14,464 bases of DNA, from NCBI GenBank assembly GCA_015222755.1, contig JADFVX010000120.1:1-14464 (forward strand), read 5' to 3'. The notes under the pieces are model-generated. The model did no database searches and was not told the origin of the DNA. It saw only the letters and a program-made list of their open reading frames with translations. Positions 1-6,601 of the stretch are shown here, in pieces; positions within the stretch are counted from its first letter, which is position 1; every line of letters starts with the position of its first letter. A program made the translations under genes and the position numbers. This DNA comes from Pseudomonadota bacterium (GTDB lineage: Bacteria > Desulfobacterota > JADFVX01).

Positions 1-105
1 GCTTCCCTGAGGTTTGGTGAGGGAATCAAGGCGCTCCTGTGCTCTCTCAATATAAGTCTTATCAAGGGTCTTGATAGCCGCTATAGTATCTTCAATAACC
101 TTCAC
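1..105 (-). CDS. cobT: Nicotinate-nucleotide-dimethylbenzimidazole phosphoribosyltransferase (CobT), N-terminal 35 residues, cut by the window edge
   Basis: CobT transfers phosphoribose from nicotinate mononucleotide to the lower-ligand base (such as dimethylbenzimidazole), giving the alpha-ribazole phosphate used in nucleotide-loop assembly. Only the first 35 codons are visible. They read from a GTG at 105 and end in the motif LDSLTKPQGS, which matches the start of the CobT family (usually A-x-x-R-x-D-x-LTKPxGSLG). The GTG is supported by AGGAG seven bases upstream. The gene overlaps the 3' end of cbiA by 14 bases in another frame, so translation is probably coupled, and the operon continues beyond the left edge. 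The call is firm for so short a fragment because both motif and context agree. Confidence 0.85.
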   Translation of the reverse strand, partial: MKVIEDTIAAIKTLDKTYIERAQERLDSLTKPQGS

Positions 106-1492
106 CTTTAAACTCCTTCATTGATATTGGACTCAACAGGCCTGTCCCGTCTCTGCATGCCGCCACAAAGCGCTGCGCAAATCTGGGATTGCTTGCAAAG
201 TGGATGTGCACATAGCTGGCCAGGCTGTTTTTATAGATATAACCCTCTTTTTTTCCCCTGCCATCACTCCCCCTGCTTACGTAGCATCGTTCCACCGATT
301 CTGCCGACTCGATCTCCGAGTAGTGGAATTCGTGACCCCGGGCCGTCTCTCCTGTCTTCATGAAGGGGGAGTCAGATACAGCCATTACCTCCCGGTAGCC
401 CAGAGATCTTCTCTTGGGGAGCATCTTTGATGACCAGGGGAAGAGACCTGTCATATCAAAATTGTACCCTTCCAGATCTGTAAGACACTGGCCGAGATAC
501 ATAAGCCCGCCGCACTCGGCATAGACCGGCATCCCCCCTTCGGAGGCCGAGCGGATCGAGTCTCTCATCAAGCTGTTGGCGGCGAGTCGCTCGGCGTGCA
601 GTTCAGGATAACCCCCGCCGAGGTAGATTCCAGCCGTACCCTCCGGCAGGGTCTCATCCTCTAGGGGACTGAAAAAGGCAAGCCTCGCACCGCAGCGCTC
701 CAGAATATCAAGGTTTTCCCTGTAGTAAAAACAGAAGGCCTCGTCATGGGCCACGGCGATAGTAACCGACTCAGTTGACTGCGCTGCAATCTCTTCCGGA
801 ACTTCCTGCACATCGATATGGGAGCAATCGAGCAGTGCATCGACGTCAACTGTTCCCTCAAGAAGTCCCGTCAAAGACCCATAATCGGCAGCATCCTCCC
901 CCGCCATCACGAGGCCGAGGTGCCGCTCCGGGATCGATACTTCCTGGTTTTTAAGAACATAACCGAGCACCCTTGCCTGGCAGGAATTTCCCACGGCCTC
1001 TTTCAGCATGGCAAAATGCCGTTCACTACCGACGCGGTTAAAGATCACCCCGGCAATCCTGACATCACTATCAAAATTCTCAAAACCCTGCAAGAGTGCA
1101 GCTGCACTTCCCGCCATGCCAGCCGCATCAACGACTAGTATTACAGGTATTCCCAATACCTTTGCCAGATGGGCCGTGCTCCCCTCTGAATTCTGTCCGC
1201 CTCGGCCATCGTAGAGCCCCATCACCCCCTCTGCAATGCCAACATCCCCTTGCAGCATGTGACGGAAAAATGTGCGTCTCACAGCCTCCGCACCCATCAT
1301 CCATGTATCGAGGTTGTAAGAATCTCTGCCGCATACAGCGCTATGATGAGAGGGGTCAATGTAGTCCGGGCCTGCCTTGAAAGGCTGGATATTAAGACCT
1401 CTTTTTCTTAAGGTAGCCATCAGGGCAAGGGTAACGGTCGTCTTGCCTGTGCCGCTGGAGGTGCCTGCTATGATGAATGCGCTTTTTTGCAT
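92..1492 (-). CDS. cbiA: Cobyrinate a,c-diamide synthase (CbiA)
   Basis: CbiA amidates the a and c acetate side chains of cobyrinate, using ATP and glutamine, in the cytoplasm. The 466-residue product has the family's usual length and layout. An N-terminal dethiobiotin-synthetase-like ATPase carries the P-loop GTSSGTGKTT (residues 10-19) and the KAGPDYIDP motif (39-47). A C-terminal class I glutamine amidotransferase domain has the nucleophile Cys327 in YAECGGLMYL and the catalytic His region VHIHF (428-432). The longer glutaminase signature and the a,c-specific KAGPDYIDP separate it from CbiP, which is also present. It starts 6 bases after the cysteine-rich gene ends. A purine-rich GAAGGGAT lies rather far (about 11-12 bases) upstream of its ATG. 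The end overlaps cobT. Confidence 0.96.
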   Translation of the reverse strand: MQKSAFIIAGTSSGTGKTTVTLALMATLRKRGLNIQPFKAGPDYIDPSHHSAVCGRDSYNLDTWMMGAEAVRRTFFRHMLQGDVGIAEGVMGLYDGRGGQNSEGSTAHLAKVLGIPVILVVDAAGMAGSAAALLQGFENFDSDVRIAGVIFNRVGSERHFAMLKEAVGNSCQARVLGYVLKNQEVSIPERHLGLVMAGEDAADYGSLTGLLEGTVDVDALLDCSHIDVQEVPEEIAAQSTESVTIAVAHDEAFCFYYRENLDILERCGARLAFFSPLEDETLPEGTAGIYLGGGYPELHAERLAANSLMRDSIRSASEGGMPVYAECGGLMYLGQCLTDLEGYNFDMTGLFPWSSKMLPKRRSLGYREVMAVSDSPFMKTGETARGHEFHYSEIESAESVERCYVSRGSDGRGKKEGYIYKNSLASYVHIHFASNPRFAQRFVAACRDGTGLLSPISMKEFKGEGY

Positions 1493-1498
1493 TTAAAA

Positions 1499-1822
1499 CT
1501 ATCCCTTCTCCCATTCCCTAAAAGCTAAATACAACTCCTTCGGCTCCAGCTTCCTGTTCTCCCCATCCTTCAGGAATTTCCTTAAGTCCTCAACCGTTTT
1601 TTCGTCGTGCGCCCAATTGCAATGCATACACGACCAGACCTTCTTACCCTTGCTGGAGATTATATATTCACCGAGCGTCTCATCCTCACAGGGGTAGAAG
1701 GCGCAGTAACACATGTTGCATGTCTCAAGCCGCTTGTGGCACGGGTACCATGGGCACTTTTCAAAGAGGTAGTTCCTTGCATCTACCCGCCTAAGCAGTA
1801 TATCCCTAGAAGGAATCGGCAT
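1499..1822 (-). CDS. Small cysteine-rich metal-binding protein of the cobalamin operon (resembles the 'cysteine-rich small domain' family)
   Basis: This 107-residue soluble protein has no established function. It has eight cysteines in the pattern Cys23-x4-Cys28-x6-Cys35-x2-Cys38-x-Cys40-x4-Cys45 and then Cys65-x2-Cys68, plus His29, His67 and His72. That is enough for two zinc-type sites or an iron-sulfur cluster. The core CYCAFYPCEDETLG followed by WSCMHCNWAH resembles the small cysteine-rich domain family that I recall as PF04071 (zf-like), which occurs with cobalamin synthesis genes. That assignment is from memory. The gene lies between cbiH and cbiA, overlapping cbiH by 17 bases. No strong ribosome binding site precedes the ATG, so it is probably translated by coupling. 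A role in metal sensing, cobalt or zinc handling, or as a partner of another Cbi enzyme is inference only. Confidence 0.8.
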   Translation of the reverse strand: MPIPSRDILLRRVDARNYLFEKCPWYPCHKRLETCNMCYCAFYPCEDETLGEYIISSKGKKVWSCMHCNWAHDEKTVEDLRKFLKDGENRKLEPKELYLAFREWEKG

Positions 1823-2603
1823 ACTTTGTCTCGTAGCCCCTTGGCGTTATCATTCGGCCATCTTCGCTAACCGTCTGGCTGTTGCCTATAATCACCACTG
1901 TGAGCATACCTATCTTCTCACCTGTAAAATTTTCCAGGTCGGATATGATCACCGACTCCCCCTCACGGCAGGCATTAGTCACCACGGAAACAGGGGTACT
2001 GCCCTTTCTCGACTGAAGTATGATCTCCCTGGCCTTCTCAATCTGCTCCACACGCTTCTTGCTCTTTGGGTTGTAGAGGGCGATGACGAAGTCCCCCTCT
2101 GCGGCGCATTGAAGTCGCTTTTCTATCACTTCCCAAGGGGTGAGTAGGTCGCTTAGCGAGATGACGGCGAAGTCATGCATGAGCGGAGCCCCCGCCCTTG
2201 CCGCAGCAGCGCTCACAGCTGACAGGCCGGGAACGATCTCCACCTCAAGGCCGTATTTGCGGTTCAGCTCCAGCACAAGTCCTGCCATACCGTAGATGCC
2301 CGGATCGCCGCTGCTGACTACGGAGACTGTCTCTCCAGTATAGGCTATCTCCAGCGCCTCTTTGCAGCGCTCCACCTCTGCCGTCATACCTGAAGTGCAG
2401 AGCCTTTGATCTTTGATGAGTGGCGCGATGAGGTCGACATAGAGCTTGTACCCAACGATGACCGTCGATTCCTCTATCGCCTTCTTCGCTGCGGGAGTTA
2501 TCTGGCTTATATCGCCGGGGCCGGTACCTACTACAAAAACCTTTCCTCCGCTATCGCTACCGTTATGCCGTCCATCTTTGTCTTTTTCAGCAACAACTGA
2601 CAT
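1806..2603 (-). CDS. cbiH: Cobalt-precorrin-3 C17-methyltransferase, ring-contraction enzyme (CbiH/CobJ family)
   Basis: CbiH methylates C17 with S-adenosylmethionine and drives ring contraction, giving cobalt-precorrin-4. The 265-residue product is a tetrapyrrole methylase. The SAM-binding GTGPGD is at residues 26-31, SSGDPGIYG at 97-105 and the CobJ/CbiH hallmark ISLSDLLTPW at 148-157. The C-terminal end keeps the family's MLTVVIIGNS and RGYETKY segments. The ATG at 2603 has a good ribosome binding site (GGGAGG, 6 bases upstream), and no other start codon lies between it and the methylase domain. The gene therefore truly overlaps cbiG by 73 bases in another frame, and the overlap encodes a hydrophilic leader of about 20 residues before the fold starts. 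Confidence 0.95.
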   Translation of the reverse strand: MSVVAEKDKDGRHNGSDSGGKVFVVGTGPGDISQITPAAKKAIEESTVIVGYKLYVDLIAPLIKDQRLCTSGMTAEVERCKEALEIAYTGETVSVVSSGDPGIYGMAGLVLELNRKYGLEVEIVPGLSAVSAAAARAGAPLMHDFAVISLSDLLTPWEVIEKRLQCAAEGDFVIALYNPKSKKRVEQIEKAREIILQSRKGSTPVSVVTNACREGESVIISDLENFTGEKIGMLTVVIIGNSQTVSEDGRMITPRGYETKYADSF

Positions 2604-3307
2604 CTAAAACCTCCCAACATGGCGCATGGCTCGGCCACCGCCGGTACGCCTATATTTTTTTTCACAAGCTCTGAGCCTTCGAAATTCTCCCCTACTACAT
2701 TTATCATATCTCTGGAGATGAATTTAAGCGGTATGCCGTTCTTTTCCGAAAGCTCGTGCAACCCCGCCTCGTCACTCTTATTCTCTACAGATGTTATCAG
2801 GCGAACTTCGCTTAAGTCCCGTCCGATCATCTCAAGACTTTTTTTAAGGGCATCCTCCAGCCTGCCCGCAGGCATCCCCCGTTTGCAGCCCATACCGATG
2901 ATTAACGCCTTGATCGCCTCTGATCCGGTGGTAACCACAAAGTCACCACCACAGACAAGAGCCACCTTTTCCGCCAACCTGTTCGCTCCACCCTCATGCC
3001 CTGAAAGCGCGCTTATCGCATAACGCCCCATCTCATCAACAACTACAACGGCGGGGTCTGTGTGCTTGTCTTTTATATGGTCCTTGATGATGCGGGTTAC
3101 TATCCCCATGGCCATGATGAATATAATGGCATCGTATTTTGGCCATATATCTGAGATCAGGTCTTTTGTGGAAGAGCCGTAGCGATGAGCTTCTACTTCT
3201 TTGACAGCTATTTGATCCGGGAGATAAAGGATACAGCTAAGTTCACTTTTTAGCTTTGCCCCGACTACGGCACCGTGCGATGTAATGGCGACCACTGCGG
3301 TGTTCAT
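2531..3307 (-). CDS. cbiG: Cobalt-precorrin-5A hydrolase (CbiG), compact form
   Basis: CbiG opens the delta-lactone of cobalt-precorrin-5A and releases acetaldehyde. At 258 residues it is about 90 shorter than the usual roughly 350-residue enzyme. The N-terminal domain (to about residue 130) has the typical motifs GIVTRIIKDHIKDKHTDP, VVVDEMGRYAISALSGHEGGAN and VVTTGS. The text then passes almost at once into the C-terminal domain (from about 133) with GMGCKRG, TSVENKSDEAGL, GVPAVAEPCAML and GITVAIA. The middle domain of longer CbiG proteins seems to be missing. The gene starts 8 bases after cbiF ends. The start at 3307 fits the family's N-terminus (MNTAVVAITSHG). Its 3' end lies inside cbiH in another frame. 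Confidence 0.93.
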   Translation of the reverse strand: MNTAVVAITSHGAVVGAKLKSELSCILYLPDQIAVKEVEAHRYGSSTKDLISDIWPKYDAIIFIMAMGIVTRIIKDHIKDKHTDPAVVVVDEMGRYAISALSGHEGGANRLAEKVALVCGGDFVVTTGSEAIKALIIGMGCKRGMPAGRLEDALKKSLEMIGRDLSEVRLITSVENKSDEAGLHELSEKNGIPLKFISRDMINVVGENFEGSELVKKNIGVPAVAEPCAMLGGFRCQLLLKKTKMDGITVAIAEERFL

Positions 3308-3315
3308 GACTCTAT

Positions 3316-4068
3316 CTATTCTCCAGACCTATACATATGACTGAAATTCTTATCATACAAAAGTGATGCTCCCGCCTCTTTGCTCAGTACCTCACCCACC
3401 ATAATAAGCGCTGTTTTGGTGATGCCCGCCTCTTTCACCTTTAGGGCTATATCCTCCAGCGTCCCCCTGACTATTTTCTCTTCGGGCCAGCTCGCCTTGT
3501 AGACAACGGCTATAGGTGTTGAGTTGGAATAGCCTTCCTTCAGCGTTTCTACGATATCAGCAAACTGTGCGATGGAGAGAAATAGCGCCAGCGTTGGCCT
3601 TGTGCGGACAAGTTCCCTCAGCGCCTCCTTTTCCGGCACGGGAGTTCTGCCTGCGACACGGCTCAGCGTTATTGTCTGGCAGACATCGGGCAGGGTCAGC
3701 TCCTGTTTCAGCGCTGCCGCTGCCGCCTGGAAGGAGCTCACACCTGGGATGACCTCGTAGTCAATACCCAGTTCATCCAGCACCTGCATCTGCTCGTTTA
3801 TCGCCCCGTATATGGAAGGGTCGCCTGTATGAATGCGGGCAACATCGTGGCCCGCCTCTTTCGCTTTTTTAAATATCTCCTTCATCTCGTCGAGGTTCAG
3901 CTCTGCCGAGTTGTGGATATCCTTTGCCTTTTCAGCGTATTGAAGTATCTCCTTGTTAACAAGCGAACCGGCATAGATAACAACAGGGGCTTTCTCTATT
4001 ATCTCTTTCCCCTTGAGGGTAATTAGCTTCGGATCACCGGGACCTGCACCTATAAAGTAGACCTTCAT
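3316..4068 (-). CDS. cbiF: Cobalt-precorrin-4 C11-methyltransferase (CbiF/CobM family)
   Basis: CbiF adds the C11 methyl group to cobalt-precorrin-4 with S-adenosylmethionine. The 250-residue product has the tetrapyrrole methylase fold with GAGPGD at residues 7-12, the HTGDPSIYGA region (80-89) and VIPGVSSFQAAAAAL (106-120). It also has the CbiF/CobM-specific segment SRVAGRTPVPE (136-146) and, near the C-terminus, AVVYKASWPEEKIVRGTLED. The ATG overlaps the cbiL stop codon in the ATGA arrangement (4065-4068), a sign of translational coupling. Length is normal and all expected motifs are intact. Confidence 0.96.
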   Translation of the reverse strand: MKVYFIGAGPGDPKLITLKGKEIIEKAPVVIYAGSLVNKEILQYAEKAKDIHNSAELNLDEMKEIFKKAKEAGHDVARIHTGDPSIYGAINEQMQVLDELGIDYEVIPGVSSFQAAAAALKQELTLPDVCQTITLSRVAGRTPVPEKEALRELVRTRPTLALFLSIAQFADIVETLKEGYSNSTPIAVVYKASWPEEKIVRGTLEDIALKVKEAGITKTALIMVGEVLSKEAGASLLYDKNFSHMYRSGE

Positions 4069-4775
4069 TTTTTGTTCCTCACAATGAGCGTGGAGAGATA
4101 ACCCTCTTTTTCCGTTACATCAAAAGGCCCCTCCGCCCCGCTTACCAGCTTCTCACCTTCAAGCCCTGTACGGCTGCCAAGTACCGTTTCCTTTAAAAGC
4201 CCCATCTCCTCCAACAACTCAAGAACCTCGGGGAGTTTTTTCGCCACCTTCATGATGACGACTGTGTCGTTTTGCTCTATTACCTCTCTCAGCTCCACCA
4301 TCGTCTTAGGGACGGGGCAGATGCAGACACGTTCGTCTTTCTCGGCAAGAGAGTAGTTCAACCTCGACGCCGTGGCGCTGTAGGCCGCTATGCCGGGGAT
4401 CGTCTTAATGACAAGCTCAGGCATTGCTTCTTTCAGAGCGTTCAAAAGGTAGATATAGGTACTGTAGAGAAGCGGGTCACCGATGGTGAGGTAGGCGAGC
4501 ACCTTTCCCTCTTCGATCTTTTCCTTAATGAGCAGGGCGGCGTTTCTATAGCGTTTCGCCAGCTCATCTTTATCCTTCGTCATGGGGAATTCAAGCTCTA
4601 TAAACTCCTTTTCTACATCGAGTACTTTTTCAACAATGTCCCGAGCGACACTCTCCCCCTTCATCCGCGCCTTCGGTGCAATGATGATATCCGCCGCCTT
4701 CAGGGCATTCAGGCCCTTAATTGTCAGCAACTCCGGATCACCGGGGCCAACACCTATGCCGTAAAATTTAGTCAT
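4065..4775 (-). CDS. cbiL: Cobalt-precorrin-2 C20-methyltransferase (CbiL/CobI family)
   Basis: CbiL carries out the first corrin-specific methylation, at C20 of cobalt-factor II/cobalt-precorrin-2. The 236-residue protein begins FYGIGVGPGDPELLTIKG (residues 4-21), typical of CbiL/CobI. It has LTIGDPLLYSTYIYLL (96-111) in place of the GDPxxYG of the other methylases, IPGIAAYSATASRLN (126-140) as the CbiL-type SAM loop, and a normal C-terminus. The ribosome binding site is weak (AAGAGAT about 8 bases upstream of the ATG). Upstream lies an 84-base gap to cbiE that contains an inverted repeat. Downstream the stop overlaps the cbiF start. Confidence 0.95.
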   Translation of the reverse strand: MTKFYGIGVGPGDPELLTIKGLNALKAADIIIAPKARMKGESVARDIVEKVLDVEKEFIELEFPMTKDKDELAKRYRNAALLIKEKIEEGKVLAYLTIGDPLLYSTYIYLLNALKEAMPELVIKTIPGIAAYSATASRLNYSLAEKDERVCICPVPKTMVELREVIEQNDTVVIMKVAKKLPEVLELLEEMGLLKETVLGSRTGLEGEKLVSGAEGPFDVTEKEGYLSTLIVRNKK

Positions 4776-4805
4776 GGTTTTTATCTCTTTATCTTTTATG
4801 GAACA

Positions 4806-4870
4806 TGGATTGTGCGGATTTAACGGATTTCAAAACAACAAGAAAAATCTTTATCCGTGTCATCCGTGTA
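4806..4870. repeat. Imperfect inverted repeat built of 9-nt-spaced CGGAT units between cbiE and cbiL
   Basis: On the plus strand, tGGAT/CGGAT units begin at 4806, 4815 and 4824, a 9-nt period. After a loop of about 24 bases rich in A, the reverse-complement units ATCCG begin at 4853 and 4862, again 9 nt apart. The two arms can form an imperfect hairpin. The right arm runs into the last codons of cbiE and contains its stop codon. The ATCCGTGTCATCCGTG core looks like the short dispersed repeats found between genes in many bacterial genomes. That resemblance is from memory and cannot be tested within one window. Confidence 0.6.
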
Positions 4871-5498
4871 CTATCTCTTTTCTCACTATCAAAATACTCA
4901 GCGATTCTTCTTTATAAGTCCCGAACTCTTCAAACCCGAGTTCTATACAATCCTCATCTTCCAGTGAAAGATTAGAGGCGATGTAGAATGTGAAGCCTGT
5001 AAGACTTTCCCCATCAAGTTCCTGCCTGAGATACTTCAAGTTGTACTTAGGATCAAGGAGGATAACAATCCGGTCGTTCTCGCGAAACACCTTTTTTACA
5101 TCCAGCCCCGTCCCACCGTGGAGAGAGAATATCCGGTAGCCGTCCCATCCCCTTGCGATTTTTGTAAAGGCGTACTGAACAGAACTGACGCCGGGGATAT
5201 ATTCCGCTTCCCTGCCGAAGCGCTTAGCCACAACCACGCCGAAGCTATGGAGCATTGGGTCGCCCGATGCTAGGATGACCACCTTTTTGCCCTGCGCCCT
5301 CTCTTCGAGGCTGCCCATTATCTCCCGGTAGTTTCCTTCTATGGAGAGTTTTTCTCCCCTGCAGCCTTCCGTAAAATCAGCGAGCAGCCTGGGCGAGCCT
5401 ATGATCAGGTTCGCTCCGTCTATGGCCTTGCGGCCACGCAGGGTTATCAGATCCTGCGCACCGGGTCCGCAGCCGACAACGGTTATACCTTTAGCCAT
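4860..5498 (-). CDS. cbiE: Cobalt-precorrin-7 C5-methyltransferase (CbiE), stand-alone subunit
   Basis: CbiE adds the C5 methyl group late in corrin ring synthesis. It normally works with CbiT, which methylates C15 and decarboxylates. The 212-residue protein has VVGCGPGAQDLITLRG (residues 7-22), ASGDPMLHSFG (77-87), YIPGVSSVQYAFTKIARGWDG (100-120) and SLHGG (125-129), all in the family order. It is the methylase domain alone: no CbiT is fused to its C-terminus or found nearby. The start at 5498 lies inside the 3' end of cbiD (16-base overlap). The last codons (IVHG, stop) fall in an inverted repeat, so the C-terminal tail was probably reshaped by that element. Confidence 0.94.
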   Translation of the reverse strand: MAKGITVVGCGPGAQDLITLRGRKAIDGANLIIGSPRLLADFTEGCRGEKLSIEGNYREIMGSLEERAQGKKVVILASGDPMLHSFGVVVAKRFGREAEYIPGVSSVQYAFTKIARGWDGYRIFSLHGGTGLDVKKVFRENDRIVILLDPKYNLKYLRQELDGESLTGFTFYIASNLSLEDEDCIELGFEEFGTYKEESLSILIVRKEIVHG

Positions 5499-6556
5499 CT
5501 CTTTCCTGCCTCATTGCTGCCTATCAGTTCCTTCTGCATATTAAAAAGTAAAATGGTCTTCTCACTGTCTGTCCCAAGATAGGCATTTATCTTACTCCCT
5601 ATCTCAACTGCAAGAGCATCAAGTAAATCTCCTCTCTTCTCACGCAGGAGTATTTCCACAATCCCTTCTATGGTTGGGGATTCCTCCATTTCTTCAAGCA
5701 GTCTCTCTTCAACTTTCCCTTTGAAAAAAATAATGACATCGGCATTGGCCGGAGGGGACTGCGAGCAGTGCGTCTGAAAATGACCACCCAGCACCTTGGC
5801 CAGTTTACCGGGATGCCCAGCAATTATATAGGGAATGCCCAGCCTTTCCGCCTCCTTCAGCGTAAAACCGAGGTGGTCGCCCGACTGAACAATGTGCGAT
5901 TTATCCACCCTGTTGCCATAGTGCCTAAGCATCGCATCCTCGCTGATATTGCCGGGGGTGATGACGATCTCATCAAAACCGTTCTCATGGCAGAATTTGA
6001 GCTGTTGCAGGATGGTATTCTTAAAGGACTCCAGAGATTTCGGCTTCATAATCCCCGTTGTGCCGATGATGGATATACCACCGATGATACCGAGACGCGC
6101 GTTGTAGGTCGCCTTTGCTATCGACTCACCTTCGGGGACGGAGATGATTACATCAAGGCCACGGGGCGTCACTTCACGGACTGCATCATAGATCATCTGC
6201 CTCGGCACGGGATTGATAGCCGCCTCACCGATGGGAAGTTGAAGCCCCTTCTTCGTGATCCGGCCAACACCCTCTCCGCCATCTATGACTATCTTATGGT
6301 CATCACGAAAAGAGACTTCGGCGCAAATTTTCATCCCGTGGGTAACGTCCGCTTCTTCGACAGACTGCTTTACAACAGAGCATTTGGCTGTCTTCCCGTC
6401 TGATTCGATCCTGATGAAGGGTATGACAGCCCTTTCCCCATGCGGCAAGGTGAGAGTCACTTCTGCCGAGGTATCGACCTCCGTCAGAACAGTAAGCGCC
6501 GCTTTTGATGCGGCTGTTGCATATGTCCCGGTGGTATAGCCGAAGCGCTCAGTCAT
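5483..6556 (-). CDS. cbiD: Cobalt-precorrin-5B C1-methyltransferase (CbiD)
   Basis: CbiD methylates C1 of cobalt-precorrin-5B, giving cobalt-precorrin-6A. The 357-residue product has the usual length and the diagnostic N-terminus FGYTTGTYATAASKAA (5-20). The family motifs INPVPRQM, IISVPEGESIAKATYNARLGIIGGISIIGTTGI (here in the 140-175 region), HYGNR, IAGHPGKLAKVLGG and H-x-C-S follow in order. The ATG at 6556 fits the family start exactly. There is no Shine-Dalgarno sequence in front of it, only the T-run of an intrinsic terminator that ends three bases before the ATG. Expression therefore seems to depend on read-through or on a mechanism not visible here. Downstream it overlaps cbiE. Confidence 0.96.
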   Translation of the reverse strand: MTERFGYTTGTYATAASKAALTVLTEVDTSAEVTLTLPHGERAVIPFIRIESDGKTAKCSVVKQSVEEADVTHGMKICAEVSFRDDHKIVIDGGEGVGRITKKGLQLPIGEAAINPVPRQMIYDAVREVTPRGLDVIISVPEGESIAKATYNARLGIIGGISIIGTTGIMKPKSLESFKNTILQQLKFCHENGFDEIVITPGNISEDAMLRHYGNRVDKSHIVQSGDHLGFTLKEAERLGIPYIIAGHPGKLAKVLGGHFQTHCSQSPPANADVIIFFKGKVEERLLEEMEESPTIEGIVEILLREKRGDLLDALAVEIGSKINAYLGTDSEKTILLFNMQKELIGSNEAGKRWLKV

Positions 6557-6559
6557 AAT

Positions 6560-6587
6560 AAAAAAAGGGAGAGGACAAGCCTCTCCC
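6560..6587 (-). terminator. Intrinsic terminator inside the cbi operon, between cbiM and cbiD
   Basis: Read on the minus strand, a perfect 8-bp stem GGGAGAGG/CCTCTCCC (6587-6580 with 6574-6567) with a 5-nt loop is followed by seven T residues (6566-6560). It lies 14 bases after the cbiM stop and 3 bases before the cbiD ATG. The plus-strand reading has no T-run, so it acts on the operon strand. Confidence 0.85.
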
Positions 6588-6601
6588 CGTAAGTTTCTAT
6601 A

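Noticed and set aside
4272..4823. 183-codon plus-strand open frame antisense to cbiL
   Set aside because: Shadow of cbiL; it resembles no family and runs into the inverted repeat.
5768..6403. 211-codon open frame on the plus strand, antisense to cbiD
   Set aside because: It lies wholly within a gene with clear family motifs, has no ribosome binding site or recognisable domain, and its length is explained by codon bias of the opposite strand.
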